Positions 1 through 10,604 of a stretch of 64,000 nt of DNA are shown one piece after another (position 1 is the stretch's first letter; each line of letters starts with the position of its first letter). A program made the position numbers and the translations under genes. Origin of the DNA: Amanita rubescens (lineage: Eukaryota; Basidiomycota; Agaricomycetes; Agaricales; Amanitaceae). The notes below the pieces were generated by a model. The model had not been told where the DNA came from. It did no database searches and was given only the letters and a program-made list of their open reading frames with translations. The stretch is taken from the NCBI GenBank assembly GCA_015039365.1, contig WION01000183.1, positions 1-64,000 on the forward strand. The letters run 5' to 3'.

Positions 1-6
1 GAGCGT

Positions 7-686
7 CTAGTCCGTGTTGTCGTAACTCTGCCGTGTCGAAAAGGTCGCGTCGCAGGCGGGACACGAGTGTTCGCCAAGGGAACTAATGCTCGTCCCGGCG
101 TCCGACGAACGCGATCGCTTAGACGAATGAGACATCTGTTAAAGGAAGGGTGGTTAGTAAATCATGTTGCCTTGACACTCGCGTAGACTTTTTTGCTTAC
201 AGAATCATCATCTTCGTCACCTTCGTCATCGAATTTACGCTTGAGAGGGTTGTTCTCAGGATTCTGTGTGTACGAGTCAGTATTGAGGATGCCACAGGGT
301 GAAATGAGTAGCATACCAGAAAAGGCTCCAGAGATGGCTGGAGAAAAGTTTTCTCGCCACGCAAGGATTCGTTTCATACGTGAATCATAAGTTTCTGGTG
401 AAGGAGAGAAAGAGGGAGAAGCCTGCGGGTGAGAGTCGAGGGCAGAGTCGGCATGATCTGGTGGTACATCGGAAGAACAATAAGAGGAACATATTTCGTC
501 AGAGTCCTCGTCCGATTCAAGGTAGTCGGAAGAAGACGGGGCGTCGGAAGAATAAGCGTAGGCGGGTGAAGGTCGGGGAGGTGGAGCGGGACACTCGACG
601 AGTTGTATTATCTGTAGAGGTTGTTTGTAGTAAAGGTGGTTTTGAAAGATGAAGTCAGAAGCGGAGTCAGAGATGGGGGCAAGCAT
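7..686 (-). CDS. C2H2 zinc-finger-like protein, frame broken at the window edge
   Basis: Exon 1 spans 189-686 (ATG at 686) and exon 2 spans 7-135; the 53-nt intron 136-188 has a perfect ACTAAC branch site and CAG acceptor but a weak GTCTAC donor. The predicted 208 residues are Ser/Pro- and acid-rich, with a basic KRKF patch and a Ser/Arg patch. Near the end comes CPACDATFSTRQ, the first half of a C2H2 finger. In the current frame the finger stops short (YDNTD, stop at 7-9). One frame over, the DNA at about 1-20 reads LRQHGLDA, which supplies the expected Leu and first His. This points to a one-base deletion in the gene or an assembly error, with the rest of the finger beyond the window. Likely nuclear and DNA-binding; the specific role is unknown. 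Confidence 0.55.
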
Positions 687-919
687 GGTCGGGCGGGGAG
701 AGAATTACTCGGGGAGGGGGAATTTAAAGGCGGCAACACGCGCTTTGCATGGAAGAGTGGGAGGAGAGGCAGCCATCCGTCAGATCTATTCCCGATCAGA
801 TCACATCTCCCTTTTCATCTCAGATCCAAAACACACTACTCTTATCGATTTCTCAGGTCTGCTCCATTTGCTTAATTCTCCGTATGTATCAACCAAATCC
901 CACCCTCCCCGCGATGATA

Positions 920-3536
920 TCATGGCCTCATAGGCGCCAGCCACGACTCTGCTGCCTCAAACTGGTCAATCAGCTCCTGCAACACTTGCCCTTCGCTATG
1001 TAGCTGCCGCATTGCAAACCAATGCCATGTCCCAGAACCGGAATCCCCGCTCCACCTCCATCTTCGGGTATTTTACTCCCGGGAACGTCTCTTCGCAGAT
1101 TTCAAGTGCCAACCCCTTGGCCTCTTTCACCCCTTCCGCGTTAGGATCTCGCACTCGTGTCCCATTGTTAATGTGTGTCAGCGCATCGAGATATACCTTT
1201 GCCAATACACCAAACCCAGTGTTGACCTCGCTCTGGAACGGTAGTGACAACGCAATGTCCTAGAAAGTCCTCCCGCGCCTTGCGGGCGTCGCCTCGTAAC
1301 AACATATTCAGCACTGTGACCTCCAAAAGCGTTCGGAGTGCGCGCGTGAGAGACCGAACAAACGAATTGAACACAAGTAATTCCCGAGACAACGGCGCAG
1401 ACCATGGTTGAGCCTAGTGTTCTCGTCAACAACCCATCACATGTGATTCCCCTCTCTTTCTCTTACCTTGAAATTCAAGGGTACAATGCTTAATACTCGC
1501 ATCACCAACAACATGCATGATTTCTCTTCATCTGCGGCGCATGAGGTCTCGCAACTCCGTTCATATTCCGTGAGAAAATAACGTACCTGTTCCAAAACTG
1601 GGTCCTCCACTGAACGCACGTCCAGACCACAGATGGCCGTGCATAACCCCAGCTCTGACCAATTCCAAAAACAGATACAGAGGGTCTTGGAACTTGTCGT
1701 TGACACGCGCCGGCTTCAATGCGACGTACATTGCCCTCGCAAGGGGCGAATGGTAGTGGGAGTTCAACAAGAAACTACGTCAATGTCATTAAATCACGAA
1801 TGTCATTTAACCTCCTTCACTCACCCCCGCAGTTCGAGGAATCGACAAATAACGTTAGCGACAAGCTCATCTTTCTTGTCGAGTGGTCCCTGTGAAGCGT
1901 TCGATTTTACCTTCGTCCGTCCCGCCAACTTTTCACTAGACGTCGCTCCCAGGCATAGAGCGAAATCAATTGTTGAAGACTTGATCACCGTTAAACTCCT
2001 TCCATTATGAAATCATAAATAAAACAAGCTCACATTTTGCCTTCGTAATTCCTCTTCAACGATGCTGTATGGAACATGCCACCCAACAACTCGTTCGGCG
2101 AGCTGCGCCGTCGGATGGGAGTAATGTTGTACCGGCTTTTGGTTGTGACTATGTGGGGTTCCTTGTTCGAACCAGAAATGGCCAAACACCTTTCGGTTAC
2201 TCCAAAATGAATGCGAGACACTGCTTATGAGAGCAAGTGCCGTCGCCCTCGGTCCGGTTTGACCGTCCGTGATCACTTCTTTTACAAATCGCCTATATTC
2301 AGTGGTTTCCCCGTTGTCTAAGGGCGGATTCTCCACGATCTGTCCAGTTGTCAACCATACTAGCGCTTGGGGACCGAGAAGCCCACGTGACAGATAGAAG
2401 TAAATTTCATCGGGTAACCGGTTCGTGAAGACCTCGTGAAGATCGCTAGGAACGTCGGTTGCGCTTGGGTGGTGATAGGAGTGATTGTGGTTTGGCGGCG
2501 GAGTCGTGGCCAGGGGAAGGGGCAAAACTGCACCCTCAGAGGAGATAATCAAAGAGAATTTTACCATCGCACGTGTACGAGCATAGTGGTCGGGGTATTG
2601 GATGTTCTTCACGGCAGGATGGTCGGCAAAAGCGGCTACCGCAGCGTGACCGGTTTTGTAATACTTGACCATGTCCACCGTTGCTTTTAGCGCACCTTCT
2701 TGGTGCGTCGGAGGGAACGAAGGCGAGTTGTCGAACCCAATGAGGATGCTGACGTCAAGGAACTGATCCTCGGTTAAGCCTATATCTTGTAAGAGAGTTT
2801 TCTTGGATAAAAATGTGAATGACGGGTTAGGCGAGTTCAAATCGAGGCCCGTGATCAACTTGTCAACGCCAGCCGGATAAAGAAGGGTATCACTGGAAGC
2901 GTATATAGTGTTGATGTAACACTTGGGGTGGCGTTGCAGGTATATTAGCTGGCACATTTGGTCAGTTCATTTGAAGTGGATCTATGCAAGACATACCTGC
3001 GCCCATGCTAGGTACGGCGCAACGATGAATTCAACGTTTCGATGACGAAAAATGCGCAGAACCATTCTCCAAATATCCCATTGCGAGAAGCAGCTCCGAC
3101 CCTCAAACAATTTCGTAGCAGCGTCTTCCTGACCCTCCTCATATTTTGCCCATGCATCTCGCCTGTCCCGACAAGCCTCGTTGATCTCGGAATAGTTTTG
3201 GGTCTTCCAGCGCTTGTTAGGAATAAGGCCAGGGAAAACAAATACGGGTTTAATATGCAGCCTTTCGAGGCTGCGCAAGTCACTTTCTATGCGCTGGATG
3301 AGGGCCAAGGGCAAACCACCAGTGGCAGCAAGGAGCGGCTCTCGAGTTGCGGGATTATCGAGAAGGTTTTGCAAGTAGTACGATGCATCTATTCCAAGAC
3401 GCGATTCAGAAATGATGGATAAGGGAAGTGTCTGGAACCCTTTGCGTTCATGCAAAAAATCTACGACATTTAGTTAGATTTTGGTGTCTAATGAGATTGT
3501 AATCGTATTCTTACTTTCGAGATGTTTGATTGGCAT
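920..3536 (-). CDS. MKT1: MKT1 post-transcriptional regulator (XPG-like fold) with two apparent +1 frameshifts
   Basis: Seven exons: 3515-3536, 2997-3460, 2034-2948, 1825-1979, 1587-1774, 1467-1531 and 920-1413, joined by 48-55-nt introns. The N-terminus (HLENFLHERKG, LGIDASYYLQNLL) is the XPG-N-like region of Mkt1. The motif VAPYLAWAQL replaces the acidic XPG-I active site, as expected for a non-nuclease member. The C-terminus contains KDELVANVICRFLELRG and LPFQSEVNTGFG, typical of the Mkt1 C-terminal domain. Known family role: a Pbp1-associated cytoplasmic regulator of mRNA translation and stability. In the last exon the frame slips at CTAGGAC (about 1258-1262) and again at GGTTTGC (about 1012-1016). 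Removing one base at each site would restore a continuous family-like C-terminus ending APMRP with the stop at 920-922 (about 766 aa). Either the gene is newly broken or the assembly has indel errors. Confidence 0.9.
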
Positions 3537-6500
3537 CGGATACAATGAATACAGTACCTGTATGCGTGCACGAGCAACACTTTTGCCAAGTCCGTTGGCG
3601 ACACGAAGCGACAACAAGCTCAACGCGCTTGATTATGTCAGCAAAAGTTCCCACATGCGGCCCCCCGAGCGCATAGTACTGTACAGTGTGCTTCTTCCTC
3701 GGTACCACGGAGCACGACGAAACGTAACCACTTTGCAACACCTTTACCACTATATGCTCAAGTGCTATCTCCAGTACTTCTCACAGTATCAATAATGCCA
3801 TGGGCTCTGTTTATTTCTCGTGACCTCGGTCCCTCTAATACTTGCTCCCCGTCCGATGGCCAAGGGTCGTAACTCCAGCAGTGTCAAGTGTCCGACGCCC
3901 GCGTTATTTGCGGCAGCTCTGCGGATATCCTTACTGGGATACCTTTGCTTCCACGATCGCATCAAGGATGACCCGGTCATGTATTGCAACTCATGTTTGG
4001 TGCGGATTACAGACGAATGGCAGGTCACGATGTCCGAGAGGGTGCCGATAATGCGCCTTGGTCTAATGATCCTCACACTATAGCCAGGCCCCCGACGCTG
4101 CATTGTGCCACCAACCTAACAAGACTCATGGGAATGAGCAAAAATTCAACTCTTACGCTGGTCTAGACCTGCGCCATATGCCGTCGGCTACATGCTTACC
4201 CTCTACCTCATATAAGGACCCCTGCTGCTTCTTCGATTGATCGATATAAATCTTTCGAGTTTCCCCGACTATCGAAAGAACATCAGCGGCTTCATGCTAC
4301 TCACTATCAAAACGCACCTCTCAAAATAGACTCATCCCCTTCGTTTACACACGTTGCCAATTTACCTGGCCGCGTCATCTGACACTCTCGGATACTCCAT
4401 CATTGACGGATAAGCTCTCACTCGTTTGCGGTATTTGAACGTCGGTCCAAAACGTGGGTACGATAATCATCCAATGAAAATGTGTACGATCGCGGTGATG
4501 TCAGGCAACAGCTGCGTCATACCTTCCGGTTTCAAACTCAATATAGCAATTTGTTTTTATTCCACTTGATCCGGTCTGGTACGATCTTCTAACAGCGAGG
4601 ACTATGGACTCTAATTACAAATTCGGTGTTAGGTCGGTGAAAGAGGTGGCGGTACTCCCCAAATGTATGAATTTATTCTCGATATACGCGAACGAAGTTG
4701 GTCCTAACCATACTGCTAATAAGTCGTTATTTGTACCAACTTTATCCGACAATAGGGGAGGCCACTCCATTTGACTTGTTCAAAGCGATCGCAAGCTAAA
4801 CGAATCAAAATTAGTCCATGTGACTCGTTGCATCCTTTGGGTAAGCCTCAATCTCACAGCAAAACGTTCACAAGTGAACCACCTGTAACACAAACCTGGT
4901 GACCCAGTGACCCTTAATGTGAGGCATCTCTCACAGTCAACTTGTGTGAAAGACGTCAATTCTTACGATCGATGCGTTACCAAACATTGAGCAATGTTCT
5001 CGTTCACTAGTACGCCAACTGTTATATTACTCTCTTTGGATGGATTCCCATTGCCAAACTACTTTCGGCAACGATTGATCCACTTGTTTTGTGTCGGTCC
5101 TTATGGAGAAATTTACAGGCCCGTGAAAGTCACACCCCCCTGGGGTCCAGACTGAATGCCGACAAATAAGAGAATTGAATGTGAGGTGCACAGGCTTGCA
5201 CACGCAGTCACTCAACAGGCGCAGCCTGGCCCAAACTTGGGTTCAGGTTTTCCTACTCACGTCACAGCAACAAGGAAGGTTTTCCACACCATATCCGAGC
5301 CCTCCCACCTCGTGCAAAATGTTTCGTCATGATTTGTTATTGGCGTGGAATGCACCCATCATGCGGGTTTTTCGGGACCACATTCGATCACCTTTGTTAT
5401 ACTCTTTTTCCACTTTGGCAGCTGTTCAATGCCACGAAGGGATGAGAATCAGATCTAAATCCGCCCATGAGAAATTTATTGCATAACTTGCATTGTGGGA
5501 TCAAACGCTGATGCAACCGACTCGGACGAAGAAGGGATTCATAAGTAACTGGTCCTCTCGTTCAATTAAGTAGTCCACTGATGGATGGACTAACAATAAG
5601 GTGTGATTGCTGGGAAGGCTTGAGCGTCCTCTTTTGCTTTCCTTTTCCTTTGTTCTCTAGAATGTACTCGAACCGTGAGTATTTTCTCGGGGTGTATAAT
5701 TCGTTTCCCAGTGATGTTCGGCTCGCGCGCTGCTCGGGGATGCTAAATACCATTTAGCACACCAAGCCGCCATCAGGCGGACACATGTATGAGAAAAAGG
5801 CACTACTCCCCGTCGTGAAACCCCCCAAGATCCGTTGAAACGTGTAGTCTGAATCCAGTTAGTGAATTAGGTGTGAGAGAGGTCCCTGGCATTGTTATAT
5901 CGTCGAGCTGGGACAAGGTGATTACACACATTGTCTTTGTAATGCGTGCGGCGCGGAGTTAGGGACGCACAGCTAATGGGTCCCTAGATAGCAAGAGTTC
6001 ATGGTTCCTGGCTACTTAAGAAGCCGGTATAACCGAGCGCGCGTCCCTTCCCGAGCTAAAAATCAAGTGAAGATGACATAAACCCATTCATGTACACAGA
6101 ATGTATCCTCACGACTGAGGTGCGTGAGGAAAAGTACGGCGTACAGGTAGCGCCGATTTGACACATGTCGGTTGTTTTCTGCCACTATATTTGAGTCATG
6201 AATGCATGACTTTCCTGAGGACCTAAATAAAGATTAGAAGGAGCTCCTGCCCTATTCTCACACGTAGGCACACCTGGCAGCTCTTGCTCCAACGGGCGAG
6301 CTTCTGTGTTGTCACGTTAGGCGGTGTTTCCCCATCAGGCATGATGTGCAATTACACGTAACTTTTGATTAGTTCTGCTACATGACCCTGGGGAACACGA
6401 CAAAACAGACCCTGATCATGGTTCCACTACTTATCAGGCAATCTAACAACAACCAATAACAGACGAGATTGATCAGTATTCGCGGGAGCGGTCCTAAGCA

Positions 6501-8937
6501 CCGACGTACCGCTCTCCTCAGGCGCTTCACGCTTTGGTTGTTTAGCAACACAAAACCATATGTAAATTTGATAAATCCCATATTTCACAGAGCTGGGAGT
6601 TGTCATGTCAGACATGTCCCAACGATCACTCTTTTTTTTTGGAAAACCCGTGACGCGCTAGTTGTGAGATCTCGGTTTGATTGGTATCGAGCACTGATAA
6701 GAACTGACATAAAGGAGTTGTGTTGTATACATATCGATTGAAACGAACGCCCCTCCTACTTTTCAGAAAACAGATAGGAAAGAAATAGATTTGCAATAGC
6801 AAATCCGAGGAGATACCAAAAACTGATATCGTGAGATAAGCTTAAATGCAAAATAAGAAAGAGTGAGAAAAGCCTATGCCCAAATAGGCCGTTTTAAAGT
6901 TAGTGGGACGGCGTGATGGTCGGGGGCGAGCAAGGATCCTCTGCGCCCGAGCATCATCATTTAGAAGTTTTCCGTCATGACGCAATTCGGGGACAGTGGT
7001 GCCAAAAAACTCGACACAAACAAGGTAGGCCAAAATCTGTTTGTGGTAAAGCCCGTTGGGTAGTGGGAGTAAAACGTAAAGACTGCCAGATAGTGCGTTG
7101 GTTCTCCAGTTCGTCGGTCCCACAGGGTGGTATGATGGGATGATACGTTCAACTACTTCCATCGAACATATACATTTGCGGTCTGATGGGCTGGGGTTAC
7201 AGCGAATGAGGTTTGGGACCAGGGTATGTTGTCAGACAGCGATGAGGAACCATCCTTCGTTAATCAAGTGCTTGACAGAAATGATGGAGCGCGCATCCCA
7301 CTTACTACCCGTTCCTTGGGAGTCAAGCGATGAAACACTACGTTCAGGGTTAGACTGCGAGGTTGAATCTCGCGTGTATGTCGGAGCAAAGAGGTGCCAA
7401 GGTGGTCGGTCGTATGTATCAGAACCAAGGTGACTGAGATGGATGTCTTTCTATTTGAGACCCTTGACAATGGAAGAGAGTTAGCGGTCGCTTGTCATAT
7501 GGTTGGCGAGGACAGACCGAGAAACGTGCATCTCCAGTGAGATTGTCAGGCCATCACGTCAAGTGAGGCGAGGCGATAATAATCTGAAACGTATGATTTG
7601 CGGTAGCTTATTTGAAATTTGACGTAACTGACGGAGTAAGATAAAGATACGATACCAGCGTTGTGTCGAGAGCAACGGACGTTGCCCTGGATACGATCGC
7701 CTCATGTTCAAGCCTGTTAAAGCTGAACCTAGCTGAACAGCCTTTCTCTTTGGCAGTAAAGTGGCTTATCGCGACATGCTGTGTCGGATAGAAAATGAAC
7801 AGATACTATTGATCCGGTGATGCAGATTAGATGGGGAAAGAAACACATACCCCGTTCCAACTCTAATGTCGTTGCAAATAACACATGAGGCAAGTTGAAA
7901 ACCTTGTTGCGAGTGGTAATCGGAGATTCCGACGACAGCGCCTCTTCAATTGACATCGCAGCTCTTAAAAATCCCACAGACACTTTCCCTGATATCGTTT
8001 ACTTGGTGAGTCTGCCATGCTGGTGATGGAAATCATCAGACACTGAACGTGACTCGCTCAGAGGGACAACTCCCACGACCGCATGCCACATTCGACAGGT
8101 TCCCTTGCAGGGACATATCCTTTTGTGTAGCTGAAGCCCTGATAAGATATGAAAAAAACAGAACCGGTCGCTATTGAACTCTTCTCCAAACTCCAGGTCG
8201 ATCGTAGGATGTAATCCGCGCTAGCGCTGTAGCAGTGCATCAACGCGCGCTGGTACCAGGTAGCATCAATTAAAACATGCTTAGGTAAGAGTCGACAGTA
8301 GTCTGCCTGAGATGTATGTAAATTAACAGAACGTCTAGATTTCAATTGGTTGTGGAGACGGGTCCCGCGTCTGGCCGCCATAAATCCGAAACTAAACATT
8401 TTGGGGTTATAGAAATATTGGGGAAAGCAACATGCTGCATCAAGGGAAGTGAGGCGAGCGTCCTTGTTAAACTGTCAGTGATGTCATCTGGGGAAGTCTT
8501 GGGGAAGCTTGCAGCAACACTTTGGGGGGGGGGCTAGACTTGTCCATAGCTGTCCATGCAGCATGGTCAGAATTTCGGCATGCCATTCAGCCATTGGTCG
8601 AAGAACACGGGAATGGGGTAAGTGGAAATGAAATCGATATTAGTTGGCTATAATTTACACATGCTCGGGAACAGCTCGAATGGTAAGCGCTAAAAAGTGC
8701 TCCGCAGGAGTAACAGTCATGAATTCTACTTGGATTCGTGGTACTATGGCTCGGTATTTGCTGTTGAGATGAATGGCCACGTCAAAGGGCCCGGCACTGG
8801 TCTTGTGCGGTGGCAGATTATGACCGCACAGCTATGATTCTGGGAAAATCGATGACAATGTGCTTTTTCGCCATTGGTCGAAAACGCCACCGGTGCACGT
8901 GATCGCCGGAGAGTCAGCCACGCCGACTTCATCTTCC
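3537..8937. other. gene-poor stretch without a supportable gene
   Basis: No reading frame longer than about 113 codons and no chain of exons with consistent splice sites is visible on either strand. A promoter-like TATATAAAT-type sequence near 4205-4250 is followed by a pyrimidine-rich leader but no coding frame. A run of nine or more G lies near 8524-8534. A short readable segment near 7226-7340 on the plus strand (LSDSDEEPSFVNQVLDRND) could be an old transposon or gene remnant, but I cannot assign it. Confidence 0.5.
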
Positions 8938-9464
8938 TTATGAGAAGGTTGCGAGAACGACGAGTTCAGCGGCTGGGTCATGGGAGGATGTGAGGCGGGG
9001 ACGCATGGCGAATTTATAATCTGGACAGCAGTAGTGGGAACGGAAGAAGAATATAAAGTGAAACGGGGGCGGTGGAGGCGGAGGGGCCAAAAATAGACGT
9101 ACAAGGAGCTAGTTTTCCCAGGTCCCCCTTAAACTCACACTGGTACCCATTCAAGTCTTCTGCCGCCAACTCACCTTTGTTCTCGCCAACACACGACTCG
9201 CAGCCGCAGCCCAGTGCATAACTGTACCGATGAAAGGCTGCTTGAAGCAACCCTCACCAACCCCAAGCCCGGGGCCCGAGTGTGCAAACGCTCGGAAGTG
9301 TGTTGCCTTCGAAGCTGATGGATCCGAGCAAGTCTTTTTTGCGGACGAATGGGATCGAACCCCCATAGAGCCCGCCCGCAAGTTATCTTACCAGTGAGTC
9401 CCTGCTGCAACGCTCCCACACTGTCTTCTCCGTGTTCCGTCTCCAGGTTGTGGAAACTGATCAT
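8938..9464 (-). CDS. hypothetical protein, three exons
   Basis: Exon 1 (9392-9464) opens with MISFHNLETEHGEDS and ends at a good GTAAGA donor. Exon 2 (9175-9314) continues in phase, reading GVGEGCFKQPFIGTVMHWAAAASR, and ends at a GTGAGT donor. A third exon, 8938-9108, is in phase and gives about 127 aa in total, but its Pro/Phe-rich content makes it the least certain part. I do not recognise the family. The gene starts head-to-head with the next plus-strand gene, so the two probably share the 9465-9500 region as a bidirectional promoter. Confidence 0.4.
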
Positions 9465-9500
9465 GCTCCGCGTTTTTACCTATGTTTATGCAGGGACTTG

Positions 9501-10604
9501 ATGGAACTGAAGGAGATTCAACGATCTCTACCCTTGGCAAACCAACCTCCGGATCCGATCTTGGGAAGGCCAGGCCGGCAGTATCTGTCTACGGTACCCA
9601 TCGGACTCCTGCCTTTGCTGCCCCAAGCGGAGCCTGCCGTTGCAACCCAGGCTCCCCTTCAGACAACGCCCCACGTTAGTCCGACCAATTACAACTTGGG
9701 CCTTACCTCATTGCTCTTGCAGAGGCGAATCACATCAAGGCCTCGTTCTCCTCCCAGTAACCACCACCAGTTACTGCCCTCTAATGAGAAATTTTCAAAT
9801 CCTATGGCGCAACGTCCCCGGCCCAATTTTGCCTTTCTGCCGTTACTAGATACACCGACTTCATCGGATACAAACCCTCTTCCCTCTAATTCCTCCTCCC
9901 GTAGCGCATCTCCTGACCTTCCTTCTGATACGGACCAATCCCTTGATCCACCGACTCCCTCATTGACCAACGCATCACTGGACAGCAGTCCCATGTCTCG
10001 TGCATCATCTGGATCTCCGGAACCCTCTTTTCTTCAACTCCCCCCACGACATCTTTCCTGCGGGGTCGATAGATATTATAACCATCGTTTCGGACCGAGG
10101 GATTCTTATTTCCCTGATATGGATGACGATCATAGCGAACACGTTGTCTCACATCGCCCCGGCATCGAGTCGTCAAATTTTCACTCCGAGAAATCATCCC
10201 ATTCTTGCGATGATGCCCGGCCAGTCAAGCTCGCGGAACCTCCAAAGCCTACCCGGAAGCGGAATGTAATCTTCGTGAACGATGTGGAGATAGAATTGGA
10301 CGATGACGAAGAGGACGAAGAATCGCCGGCTCTGGCTCCCGGCACTCCAGACGATTTGGACTCGCGATTGCCTAAATTGCCCTTGTATGCCACACGGAAT
10401 CCCAATTGCAGTCAAAATCTGAAACCGCCAGAAACGGGTACTAGCGCTGAAACAAAAGCTCCTTGTTCCACCACTTCCGATCACCTTATGCATCCTGCTA
10501 ATAACGAGGTTGGCGGCTTTGGCTTGCACATGCCTTTGCGATTCAAGCGGCGCCTTCCTTCAATAGACAACTCATCTGATTTTATCTATACTGGGAGGTC
10601 ATAA
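9501..10604 (+). CDS. hypothetical disordered Ser/Pro/acid-rich protein
   Basis: A single long open frame ends with TAA at 10602-10604. Ser/Pro-rich text such as SSSRSASPDLPSD is followed by an acidic run (EIELDDDEEDEES) preceded by KRNVIFVNDV, and a basic tail MPLRFKRRLPS. No domain is recognisable. The frame is open upstream to 9432, but that stretch overlaps the first exon of the divergent minus-strand gene, so I place the start at the ATG at 9501 (about 367 aa). An alternative frame at 9482-9679 also looks coding and might be an upstream exon. Composition suggests a nuclear or cytoplasmic disordered regulator; the function is unknown. Confidence 0.6.
   Translation: MELKEIQRSLPLANQPPDPILGRPGRQYLSTVPIGLLPLLPQAEPAVATQAPLQTTPHVSPTNYNLGLTSLLLQRRITSRPRSPPSNHHQLLPSNEKFSNPMAQRPRPNFAFLPLLDTPTSSDTNPLPSNSSSRSASPDLPSDTDQSLDPPTPSLTNASLDSSPMSRASSGSPEPSFLQLPPRHLSCGVDRYYNHRFGPRDSYFPDMDDDHSEHVVSHRPGIESSNFHSEKSSHSCDDARPVKLAEPPKPTRKRNVIFVNDVEIELDDDEEDEESPALAPGTPDDLDSRLPKLPLYATRNPNCSQNLKPPETGTSAETKAPCSTTSDHLMHPANNEVGGFGLHMPLRFKRRLPSIDNSSDFIYTGRS

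Noticed and set aside
1255..1265. Programmed +1 frameshift of the Ty1 type in MKT1
   Set aside because: The site (TTTCTAGGAC) is not the known CTTAGGC heptamer, and a second slip 245 bp on would also be required; kept only as an alternative to mutation or assembly error.
1633..2010. 125-codon plus-strand ORF
   Set aside because: It lies antisense to MKT1 exons 4-5, whose minus-strand frames, splice sites and family motifs are clear.
9345..9415. tRNA-like segment on the minus strand (GGTTCGATCCC T-arm with CGTCCGC end)
   Set aside because: Acceptor 5' strand and anticodon arm do not fold, an A-run rather than a T-run follows, and the segment is better explained as intron 1 of the gene at 8938-9464 (GTAAGA donor).
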